DNA of 64,000 nucleotides from Opisthocomus hoazin. Taxonomy: Eukaryota > Chordata > Aves > Opisthocomiformes > Opisthocomidae. This document shows positions 24,801 to 36,600 of this stretch, piece by piece. Under the pieces are notes generated by a model that worked only from the letters and a program-made list of their open reading frames with translations, had not been told where the DNA came from and did no database searches. The stretch covers positions 133,250,465 to 133,314,464 of the forward strand of contig NC_134414.1 in NCBI RefSeq assembly GCF_030867145.1, written 5' to 3'. Position 1 is the first letter of the stretch. Each line of letters begins with the position of its first letter. Made by a program: the position numbers and the translations under genes.

Positions 24801-25670
24801 AGCTCAAGCAGTGCTGGAAGGAGGGGGAGAGAGATTGTTTTCTTTTGGACTTGAGTTCTTGTAATGGTGGGTGGGTTTTGTGGTGCCTTTTTTCTTTTTT
24901 TGTCCATACCAAGTTATAGTTCAAGAGGTTGCTGTCAGTTCTGTGAGCTGGTAGCTCAAGTCTTAATTAGTAAATAAAGGTCCATATTTTTAGGTATAGA
25001 ACTTTCCCCATCCCTCATAGCTGTGTGGGTACCATATAGTGCTTGGTCTTCCACCACACCTCCTGTTCCTCACCTCTATCCTGAATCACTTTGGGAATCA
25101 CTGCTTAAAGAACAGGTTCAAATTCAAGGAAGGCCAGACTGAACATGACACCTGAGAGACGCTAGGCCAGGGCTTGAAATGCACCGAGTCACCCTTCAAA
25201 AAAACTTTTTCCTTGTTTCTGCCTTTCTGGCAACTGTGTATGTAAAGCAACTGAAACTGGTCTCTGGTGATCTGTGTTATGAAGCATCTTAATGAGAATT
25301 ACTTGAGCAGCAATCTGTCCACAGGTTGATTCACTTGACTGGTACCCCCAATATGCTGTGTGCTGAGTACCTCCTGTGCTGCCCAGCACCTTTGAGCAGA
25401 TGCAGTAACACCACTGCACGCCTGCTTAGTGTAGCTGGGAAACAAATGGACCATATTTTCAGAACTCACATGCTAGAAGTGCTTAAAGCAGCCGTGGATT
25501 TTTTTCCCAGTTGCAAGTGAAATGCAAGCAATGATAAAGGCCTCTTGTGGGTGTCCGGGTGGCTGATCATCTTGTACAGGGAAAGTGTTAAGAGGGCTAC
25601 AGGTGAGAAAAGGCTTATGGAAGGGCTACATTCGCTACAAAGGTACCAAAACTTCCAGTTACAGTCGGGT

Positions 25671-25676
25671 TTTATT
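25671..25676 (-). terminator. DRD3: Candidate DRD3 polyadenylation signal AATAAA (minus strand)
   Basis: TTTATT on the plus strand reads AATAAA on the minus strand, about 1.8 kb beyond the DRD3 stop codon. Usage is inferred. 3' UTR between here and 27461 holds no recognisable coding sequence. Confidence 0.3.
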
Positions 25677-27461
25677 GGATTAATGCAGTTACAATGCAGT
25701 ACAGAGGGCATCTCCCCAGGCAAACAACACATGCTGGCCACGAGCATCTCCTCCCAAAACCCAGACAAAAGTAGAAGCTAGAGCTCTAGCTATGGCAGAG
25801 ATGATGGGTTTGGCTTCATATTAGGAAAGAGAGGAAGCCCTTCCCAGACGGAGGAGCTGTGGCATGGGCACAGGCAGAGACAGCACGCACAGTTACGCCC
25901 ACAGCTGTCAAACGAGCGCGGCCAACAGCACAGCTAAGCCTAGTCGTGGGAGCAAGAGCTGGAGCCTCTGACCCCGTACAGTGAGGGGCTGGGGAATGAG
26001 AGAAACACGTTGAGGCTGTCCCAGGTCAAGTTTGTCTACAGAAGGAGAAGAACATCACAGTGCCCCGACATGAGACCAGCTTGCATGGCACGGCAGGGCT
26101 TGTCTGGTGTTTTCACCCAGGAACTATCAGAGGTGGCTTTGTAAAACACTGCTGGGAAAGGAGAGCATGGCAGGGCTGCATGTGGCCAGCTCCTGGAAGC
26201 TGGGATGTGCGGGCACCTGTGTGCTGCCAACTGTGTTGGGGAGGGGAGCCAGGGAGCGTCCCGGGTTGGACCCCGAGGCACACGTCCCTCCTCGCTGGGA
26301 GGGATGCTACTGAAACAGCTCTCCCCCAGGAGTGGGCTGAAGCAGGAGATAGCACAGCAGTCAGACAGGACAAACCCTTAATCCAACATGCTCCTGATGA
26401 GGAGAGGAGCACAAACTGAGATCGGTTCCAAAGAGACCACGAACAAGTTTTGAGACAGGTTGCATGCAACCTGCCCCAGCTGAAAAAACAGGTTTGAATC
26501 TATTGCAGGCATGACTGGAGCTATCCTGGGCCTTGTTCGTTATTCAGTGGCCCCAGCAGATGACTGGGTGCATGGTAGTTAAGTAGTCACCAATCTGTCG
26601 CTGGTCCTTGGGTTGGGAAGAGAGGGGACGCTGGGACAGCGTTGAACTCCTCATGCGATCTGACCTACCAGCGGGATGGTAACCAACTCTCTACCTTGCA
26701 AGGAGCAACAAAATGCAAGCTGGAAGCACAGGGGAAGGTTTCATTCGCAACTGGGGCAATTTTCTCAAGGACTGAGACTGACCCAGTTCTATGGGCAAAC
26801 CTTTTGATGGAGACAACAGGAGTGTTGTAATTTCTCCATCAGTGCTCTGTTTCTAAGATCATTGCCACATTTTTCGCTCGTGGGTCCTGACTGAAGGGAT
26901 CAGGGTCCTTATCAAAGAGGTCATGTTCTGCCCCCTTATCAGGACTGCTGTGTGCGAGCTGGGTGCCTTCTGCAGGCGGAGGCTCCAGCCATGGGGAAGG
27001 CAGCTGTGCTCCCAGCACATGGGCTGAGGAGACGAGAGATGCTCTCCGCTTTGCGTCCCGTGCGCTGCGGTTGCTGACCTCCCACTGCGCGCCCGGGTCT
27101 GCCTCCCAGCACCGCTGTGCCCAGCGCTGAGGGACTCCCTGGTTCGCCTCTGTGTCTTCTTCCCTCCCTTCCCCAGAAGCTGGGGACTTTCTCACGCTGT
27201 CCTCAGCAGGAGCGCCGAGGAGGCTGGGTGTGGGAAGCCAGCCGTGCAGGTGGGGTGCGTTCCTGCTCTGCGCTCTGGTGCGGAGGGTGCCCGGCTGTCA
27301 GCAACGACCACCTCACGCCGACCAGCAGCGTTCACAGCCGAGGGGAGAGCATCGCTCCCCACAGCCTGTCAAGCGGAGGGAGGGAAGGGCCCCGCACCCC
27401 GTTCCCAGCCCAGGAGTCTGGTGCAAACCGCAGCCCGTGCAGCCCGGTGCTGGCCCCGCGG

Positions 27462-27658
27462 TCAGCAGCAGAGGATCTTGAGGAAGGCTTTGCGGAAGTC
27501 GGTGTTGAAGGTCGTGTAGATGATGGGGTTGAGGGCACTGTTCACGTAGCCGAGCCAGGTGCTGGCACTGTAGAGCCCTGGGGGCACATGGCAGGATGGG
27601 CAGTGGGCATTGAGGATGTGAATCAAGAAGAAGGGCAGCCAGCAGACTATGAATGTCC
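27462..27658 (-). CDS. DRD3: DRD3 coding exon 6 (TM6, TM7, C-tail, stop)
   Basis: The last exon encodes [19 protein letters not shown], then [20 protein letters not shown] and [11 protein letters not shown] before TGA. The CWLP and NPxxY motifs and the Cys-Cys end match the family. The acceptor AACCCAG is preceded by an AG/TC simple repeat in the intron. Confidence 0.98.
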
Positions 27659-30600
27659 CTGGGTTTAGAGAGAGAGAGAGAAAACAGTCCATGACTTTAG
27701 GGAAGCAACTGCTTGGAAAGGGGCCTGCAACTGTGTCCTCTCCCTCCATCCTCTCACTATTTCCACGCGCGTGTCTGCATTCGGTAAATGCTGAAGGTGA
27801 CGTTTATTCCTGATGGAGAGGGACTTGGCAAGAGCCCAGGCTCCTTGGGACCAGTTATGTGAATGGACGGATGGGGCTTCAGAAGTGGCCTGGGGACAGA
27901 CAAAAGCAAGCGGCCGCAACCTAGAGGGAAAGACTGCTGCCTTAGCTGCCTTAACCAGTTACGATGAGGGCTGCATTATTTCCCTGCTAGTGCTGAGTTA
28001 GTGAGGGGAAGCAGAGCGTCTGGCAACCGTGGCAGGTGACTGGGGCACCAGTCTCCTGGCTTCTCCATCCAGCTGTGTGAGCTGATTCCTCTGCTGCTCC
28101 TTGCCTCAGTTTCCCCTTCTGTAATTGAACCTAAGAGCGGCTGCATGTATGGAAAGTTAGGATTTTTCCATCTTAATAATAATAATAATAATGGAAAAGG
28201 GAAAGGAAAGGTGTTGGCTGTTGGTGCCTCTAGCAGGGCTTGCTGGCCAGTGATTTAAAACAAAAGGGTAACAAAGCATAGCAAACAAAACACTAAGATA
28301 CTTGGCTCTCCACACTTGAGAGCATTTTACCCTAGATCCCTAAATGTCCCACGGTTCTCTCTCCTAAGTTTGTGGAGCAGGGACAGCTGAAGTTTGGGCC
28401 TGGCTTGCATTTTTTTAATCTCAATACTGTATTGGGAGATTCCTTGCTCTTGTGAGTCCCAAACCACCCCCCACCCATGCACCCCACTAGAGAGAGGGGC
28501 TCTCACTCACCCAGGACAATAGCTAACATCTGTGTAGCCTTCCTCTCCCGAAGCTGGATCAGCCGGGGCTGCTGGTGCGCTAGCTTCAAAGAGCTGATGG
28601 TTTTGCCACTGCTGAGCCTCCGTACCTCCAGCCCTGGCTTCGTACTCTTCCTCCTCTCTTCCAGCCTGCTGTGTTGTGTAGTCCCTGGTGTCCTGGTGAG
28701 GGATGCCTCGCGGCAGAAGCTGCGGTACCGCTGCAGGCTGAAGACTGTCAGCAGCTTCCTTTTGGTAGGCATCTCCTGGCCGGAGCATTTGAGTGGAAGA
28801 CAGTGGGGAAAGGTGCCTTGGCATCTGTTTGGCAAAGTTTTTCTGTCCGTGTGTTCCTGCAAAAGAGGATGCCACAGAGGAACTCGGAACCATCCAAACC
28901 ATTCACTGGGTAAAAGGAAGATGAGGAAAGTTGTAGGAGTCATCCTTAGCCCCACTTGCTTCTTAGGTTTGCACTATATCCTCTGGACCGACCTTGGCTT
29001 ATCAGAGGGGTGAACCAGCACCGGAAAACTCTCTCTCCATCCCACCAAGGAGAAGCATAAGAACAAGAAGAGCTGGAACACCCACTCTGCTAACCTTTCA
29101 CTTGTATTTTTGTGTTGGCCCTGCTCCCCTCAGCATCCCCACCCTTTTAAAATGTATCTTCACTGTGAGAAAATGGGTAAAAGCAGCAGATGTGTGTGAC
29201 CAGGCGATCCCTTTCAAACCATTGTGCTGGTTCCCATGGTTGCAGATATTTCATCTCGAAAGGTCAGTGGAACGAATGCTCCATGCACCATGAGCATTTT
29301 GACCTCTGAAGTCTGTCAGATGAAGAGGGTTTTTTTTAAACAATCTAGGTTAAAATCCTGTGAAGGCCTGAGAACAAAGCTTCATCAAGCAAAAATCAAT
29401 AAATTAAAATCAATAAATGAAGAAATTAGCCAGACTTCTGCATGGCTGAGGAAGCCCTGCTCTGAAGAAATATTGAAGTAGGCTGTGCTCTTTTCTAATT
29501 GCCTGGTTCTAGAGGGCAGAGATACCCAGGGAGTATCCTCTTTCTAGAGGGCAGAAAAGGATTTAACTGGAGCTTCTGCATCTCAGATATCATGGTGTAT
29601 GAGTGAGGGGTGGGATGAAAACATGACATGTCCCTTCTTTACGCTTTCTGTTCTGCACTTTGACCCTTTGAGGAGAAGAGATGATGCATGCCCTGTCCTT
29701 TTTGACAGCTCCTATTGCAATCATGTGGGTCTTACTTTGTGTGCATAACACGGTTTGGTGCTGGCGCTGTGGCTGCCCTGCCGGGTGAGGGTTCGCTTCT
29801 TTTGTCTTTGTCTTAGCACGAGGTAAATCCGGACATAGAGCAGCAGGGTCACCATGAAGGGGAGGTAGAAGGACACCAAAGAGGAGTAGATGACGAAAAT
29901 AGGGTTGGATATGGAACAGACACTGGGATCCCCTGGGGAGGAGAAGAGAGAGAGAAAGGAGTGGCTGAGCTGCTTCAGTTTAGTACAAGGAGGCTCTGGT
30001 ACGTTGGCAAAGCAAGCCGAAAGGTGGCTGGGGGAGAAAGGCAGTCTAAGGATTGCAAGTATCTCCTATCTCTGTTGTTGCAAATCATACCGTGGCCTAC
30101 ACACTCACCTAACTGATGCTTAAAATGGACTCTACCTAGGGCCATCTAGCATGACCCAGCATGCATCCACCTGCTTTTCTGGCCAACAGCTCTGCCCTCT
30201 TCTCTCATGTTTATTCCCATCCTTTCTCAGAGGATCCTTTCTCCTTTCATCCTTTCTTCTGTTCCTCTGACGGCCTCTGAACTGTCTAGATGCAGAGGTG
30301 TGTCTTCATCCCCATCTGTCTGGACCAGGCACTGGGGGAGCGTGGCGCTTCCCTCCCCTGTCCCCTTCTCGCCTCAAGCACTGCACAGAGGATGGATGGG
30401 GAGCAGAGGACTTCTGCCTATGGCTCGCAGCAAGGAAGGCTCCCCTGTCCCTCTGCCTCCAGGAAAAATGGGCTGCCCTAGGCGAGGGGAAGGAGAAAGA
30501 CCAACCTGCTTCCAAGGAGGAGGCTAAATTGTTGGCTCTCCTCAAGGGATTAGCTGAGGAAGCAGACAGCCAGTTGGATGGGAAGGAGGTTTCTCACAAG

Positions 30601-33600
30601 CAGCGCCAGTATGCAGTCCTTGCAGTTTAGAAAAGTGTCTTGTATCAGATTTAAAACTGTGTATCTGGACCTGTTGCTGTTGGCAAGATGCAGTAAGTTT
30701 GATGTATGTGCTGGAAGTGCTGCATGTCTGGAGATTTGCTCTGTGTGCACAGTGACTGGGGGGATTTCTAGACCTGGACACTTTGATGGGCATTGATTTG
30801 GCAGTAAAGCCGGCAGGTCTGTCCTCAGAGCAATAGTCAGTGTCTGCCTGAGCAAATGCAAGTTTATAGATAAGAGCACATCTGCTCTCCAGCCCTGGAG
30901 ATTTTTTCTCACCCTTCACAGTGTGCTTTCCAGTTCCCTAAAATTTCCTGTAACTTGGAAAGTCTGCAGGACCTACGTTATATGACCTGGCCATACACAG
31001 GGCAGCTCCATTTCCAACCCCTCTCTGCGTGCTACTGTTTGGGATGTCACCTACCTGTAGTATTGAAGCCAAAGAGGAGAGGGCACGACACTGCGAACGC
31101 CAGCATCCAGACTATCACGATCATGAGAGAGACCCTCCTGCAGGAGCTCTGCCCCGTGCTGTACTGGTACTGAACTGGTTTCACCACTGCAGTATATCTG
31201 CGGACCAAACCAGGTCCAGAAAGAGGAGAGGTAAGAATGGAGGGAGGAAAAGGAAAAGGACCAGGTTTTACAAGGAGAAATGAAAGCCACATAGGGAACA
31301 TGATGGGGAACATGATGAGGAAATGGAAGAGAAAAGAGAGAAGGTCAGATGATGAGATCAGCAATTTGTAGAAATGGTAAGTGGGGCGTTGGGAGGAGGA
31401 GCAGACCAAATCAGTTAGTTGGCAGCACTGCGGAGAAACGCTCTGCAGAACTGCCAGCATTGTGAAGCTACACAACCTGCAAAACCCCAGGAAACCCCCA
31501 TCACCCAAGCCCCTAAGGTTATATGTGCACTGGTGGGAAAGCTCAGCCTCTGGAGCAACCACAGCCAGCCACACTCTGTGCCTCAGCTGCCCGCTCCGGC
31601 GTCGGTCTCACTGACAGTCAGAGGATCGCCCGTGAGTGGGTGTCCAGGGCCTTTGGCTGCCGGGGTGCCCCAGGGGTGCAGCTCAGCAAGGCTGATTTGA
31701 AGGCACAGGAGTCTCATCTTTTGGATAGCCCAGGGGCTGCTCCTTGCAGACAGAGTTGAAACGAAGCAGGGATAAAGATTCCAATGGAGGAACACTGGAT
31801 CAACCCAGAGTTCAGAGCTGCTTCATATGATTACCCTTGAACCACATACTACAAAGCTACAGCATGCAATGCTTTTTCTTCCCCCACTCCTCTGTCCTAA
31901 CAGCACCACATTTGCCAAGGTCTTGGCTCCCAGCCCTCAGCGTTCCTTAAAATAGGCTCAGTTTTAAGATGCAGGAGAACAGATTAAGGCAGAAGATTAC
32001 ACAGCAATAATCTTCACCCTTTCCTATGTATATGGCAGGATTTTGTTTATTTAAACTTCATGGGTGAGGTCTCCAGAAGGAGAAACCCTCTTTGAGACTC
32101 AGTGGGAATTCTGCTTCCCGCCTTTAAAAGGCATGAGAATGTGGTTGGCTACCTACTGGTGATGTTTTCTGGCTCGTGCCTCTGCCCTTAAGTGCAGACA
32201 TCTTCTAGCACATGGCTGGCAGAGACATATTAATAGCAGTAGTGGCAGTGACAGACTTGCAGGGAGGTTTGTGTTCCAGAAGACACTGACGCTGCCTGTG
32301 CAAACCCTGCTTCCTTGTCCCTGCCACGCTGGGGTACGGGGCCGACCCTCATCTCCAATCTATCCCCCTGGGTGCTGTTGGCTCTCACCTGTCAATGCTG
32401 ATAGCACAGAGGTTTAAAATGCTGGCTGTGCACATCATTACATCCATGGTGACGAAGATATCGCAACAGATGCGGCTGAAAGTCCAGACTCCTCCGGTCA
32501 CCTGCACCAGCAACCACAAAACGGTCAGCCCTGTTCTGCACCGTGTCCTGATGAGTTATGTATAAGGAGGTGCCCTCCTCCAAGCATGTCAACAGCTAGG
32601 TGAGCTCATGTCCACTGTGATGTGCAGAGGGAAACTGAGGGACCTATCTTGTGTGCAAGACAACACAGTGGTAGGTCATGGAGAAAGAGACACACCTTGA
32701 TTTCAATCCTTTAGTTACTCTTACAGAGAGAGGCAGGCTGAAGAAATAGATAACAGCTATCCCTTCCCTTAAGGCCTAGCATGATAAATTGATTTAAATT
32801 TGATATCATTGTATATATCCTTTGATTAAGGGTTATCTGAGGAAATCTAAGGGCTGAAAGTGTTTCTCAGCTTAGCTGCTGGAGTTGTCTTGCAGGCAGT
32901 GAGCTGGAAAAGTGCTGCAAATTTTATGCATTTATGTATGAAACAGAGACCTGAGACCAGAGGCTTCTCTAAAATCTTATTTGGATTCTTATCTCAGTTA
33001 CAGATTCTGACTATTAGATCTGAGTGAGAACTCACAAGCTCTTCAGATAAAGGGTTTTGGCTTGCTACCATGTCGAGCTTTTGTTCTGGTTGTTTTGCAT
33101 TTTTAATCTGAAGTATGTAATCGTGACAGCTTAGCTGTGGCCAATCTTTGTGACAGAGAAATGCATTTTTTGGCCCAGACATCAAGTTCATGACAACGAC
33201 CTTTTCAGCTGACAACAACATGCTCCAAGCACCGTGTGGCACTGCTCTTCCAGAGGCTGGGATGACAGCCTGCCTCCGAGCGAGGGGGTCTGCCGCAGCA
33301 CCCGCTCCTTGCAGGACATCAACAAGGAGGCAGCCTGTTGGTAAGGCAAGCCCGCTGGATGACTACAGCAAATCAACCTAATGCTGCACTGGTTGGAGAA
33401 GGTGGGTAGGAGAGAAAAAAGGGAGGGAAGTCCTTGCCCTGGATTTTAGCCCTTAACCCTGTAGATCCTGCTGGTTCAGCTGGACTCTGGGAAGCTATCA
33501 GGAACCAGCACTAGTTCCTGGTCTCTCTGCTTACATTTAGACCACATCTGGAGTACTGCATCTGGTTTTGGGGCCCCAGCACAGAAAGGCCATTGATGAA

Positions 33601-36600
33601 CGGGACCAAGTCCAACAGAGGGCCACCGAGACAGTCCTTGAGGGCTGAAGCACTTGTCCTGTGAGGAGCAGCTAGGGGAACTGGGCTTGTTCAGCCTGGA
33701 GAAGAGGTGGCTTTGGGGGCAGGACTTAACAGCAGTTCCCCAGTGCCGAATAGGAAGTTACTAAGAAGGCTGAAGCCAGGATACTAAGAAGACGGACCCA
33801 GTTTTTTCACAGTGGTGCGTGGTGAGAGGACAAGAGGCAACAGGCCTAGGTTGAAAGCAGAAAGGTTCAAACTGGTTATGATGGTAAACTTTCTGACCAT
33901 GAGGACAGCGAGGCAGTGGAGCCGGTTGCTTGGTGAGTCTGTGCAGGCTCCATCCTTGGAGGTTTTCAAGACCCACTCAAAAATACCCATTGCAGATCAG
34001 GCTGGAGAGGGTGCCACAAGTAAGCTTGGCTTCTCAGGCAGTGGGTCAACCCTGCAGCAAGTGTCAACGCCTAGGAAGGATGCAGCTCCCTGCAGAGAGA
34101 AGCACTTGTATAGATACAGAATTCACTCTGTGTGAGTTGTTTTCAGAGTTGTGTAAGAAATAATCCTGAGAAATTTAACTGGTTTTGATTGTGGCCGTGT
34201 TCCTGCACATGTGCAGAGAAACTCGCTGAGGTGAGCTGTGTCTTTAGGGTGTTCTCTGCTGGACCCAGCTGCTGTGTGTCAGAAGTCAGGTATGAGTCAG
34301 TCTTCCATTAGACCCCCGGACTCTGAATGCAGTGGGAAGAAATGGGAATTCGCTTGCAAAGTGCAGTGGGGAACTGTGCTTTCATCTTCAGTTCTCTGAT
34401 ACTTGTGGGGCTCCTTTGTTTTCTTCTAAAAAAAGCAAGCAATGAAAAAAAAAACCAGACCAAACTCTTAGAGCTTTTCTGCAAAATTAAGTAGGTTACA
34501 AGATGTGCAAACTGAAGGCTGTCCTTCTGAAATCAGGCAGATTAATAGGTAGGTTCAGTCTCCAAAGAAACCCCAAGCTGTTTTTGCTTTAGTTGCAGAT
34601 TTTGAGATCTGCTTGACCACCTCAAAACATTAAAAAGCCTTATAAATGCTGGAAGGCTCTGCAGTGGGACCTGGTAAGGGGTGTTTCTGTAGTCTGAGGC
34701 AAAATGCAATGCAGTGCCTATGTGATCTGTGGAGTTTGAAGAGTATTTCACCAAGAGCTGGTGCCAGGTGTTCGCATGAAAGCCAGCTGCACCAGCCCAG
34801 CAGATGTACAGGCACTTAACTGAGGGAGTTTCCAAGGTCCTGAGCACATTCAAACGCTAAGCCTGAAAAGAAGCACTGGGAATGTGAACTATGAAAACAA
34901 GAAGGTGGTGGTGGGAATGGCTCTGAAATGAACCCTCTCAGGCTGATGGATTCAGATCACACCACTTGCATACTAAGCTGTAGTTGGTATGAAGAGGATG
35001 CCTGACAGATCAAAACATTGGGCTAAAACCCCATCCTCCTCTCCACCAGCCACAACTTCTAAAATGGGGAGCAGCTCTGGTGAAGTTGTTGAAGTAGATA
35101 TTATTTACCTGTGGGGTATGCAAACCCAGAATTTATTCCAGAATTTAAACATTGAAGAAAAGCCTTTTTATTACAGGCCTCATTCATAATTTTAAAAATT
35201 CTATTTCTGCTCTTCCTTTTCTTGCTCTGTTCTGCTTATCTTTGTTACAGCAGCTACAACCTGCCACTGTGCATTTCTGGTTTTCCTGTGCTGGCAGGGT
35301 ACATATGCTTTATCCCTCTAGTGCCTTTTGTCCAGGAACCTCAAAGCACATCACAGGTATTAATTGAATGAACCCTCACAACTGCCTGGGTTAGGTGGAT
35401 GGTCAAATATTATTCTCTTACAGGTGATGAGAGAAAACCACAGAGAGACGAGCTGATACAATCTCTCATTACCACTCAGTGCGTGTGCAGCAGAAGTGGG
35501 AATAGACTTCAGGGTGAAATCCTGGCTCTGTCAAAGACAATGCTAAAGCTCCCTATAGACTATTCTCACCTCATCTTTCTTGATGACCTGTCTGCTTTAT
35601 CCAAAAAATTGCAGTATTAGTATTTTTAACTTTCCAACTCTACAGAAAGTCTTCCTTTTTTTTTTTTTAAATCATTGTGCATTCCTAACTTATTCAAATC
35701 CATCACTATCCTGAATCCTTAGAAAAAACCCTAAAAGAATCTCTGTAAATCAGATTTGTATAGTGATGCAGTATTGAGCAGTACATGGATGGAAAAGATT
35801 AAAAGTATGAACACAAAGTTGCATCAGGTGATGACAAGCATGTAACTAGCAGTGGCTCTGAGCATGCTCACTTAAGTGTTTTGTGTCTAAGACAGCGTTC
35901 TTCTTGGGGGTGCCATTAGCTCCTCGCAGCTGTGAAATGGCTGCTTGTGCTTTTGCACAGCAAGAGTAACTAAGAGCATGTGTGAGGTCAGGCCAGCTGA
36001 CACATGGTAAACTGCTGAGCTGCAGTAACTCCGTTGTCTGCCCTCACTTTGATGGGAGTCTGGTGAGCTCCTTGAGCTCAAAGAGCAGTTGTAGGTCTCA
36101 CTGTTCTGGTGTTAAGAGCCACAGAAGAGGAGATAGGGTTACTCTCACATACTCTGAATAGAGCTGCAGGTGAGACATCAGTGGCAATCATCTTCTGAAG
36201 ATATTTTTCCTTTGGAGGTAGAACTGGTTGTTATGAGAAGATTGAGAAGGATGCTCCAGGCCATGCTGCTACATGTCGTCCTCCATTTATACCATGACTA
36301 TAAAGCATGAGGGCATTTAATGCCATCAAACTCCAGTGGGCATGATGCTCTAATGCCACTGTCTTAGAAACCTTGGTGAGCTTCAGCATTCGCAGCAGCC
36401 ACAGCATCAGAGGTCAGTAAAGAGTTGGGGTAGCAGTACTGGTATATTAGACCTACCCGCTGACTCCAGAAGATTGCTAGACACAGTGCTGGATAGCATT
36501 TTTGTTCCAGACACTTCATTAGCTGGAGACGAGGATTTTGAGGTTATGAAATGTTCCTATTGCTGCTCTGTCACAGCCTTCCCAAAAGACTTCTCAGAAA

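Larger units (their letters stand above)
17721..25650. other. Intergenic region between QTRT2 and DRD3
   Basis: Apart from three short coding-like segments listed separately, I see no conserved gene, RNA gene or recent mobile element here. 23560-23660 and 24660-24700 contain C- and G-rich runs. Long open frames such as 18213-18608 and 21966-22490 resemble no family I know and have unremarkable composition. Confidence 0.6.
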
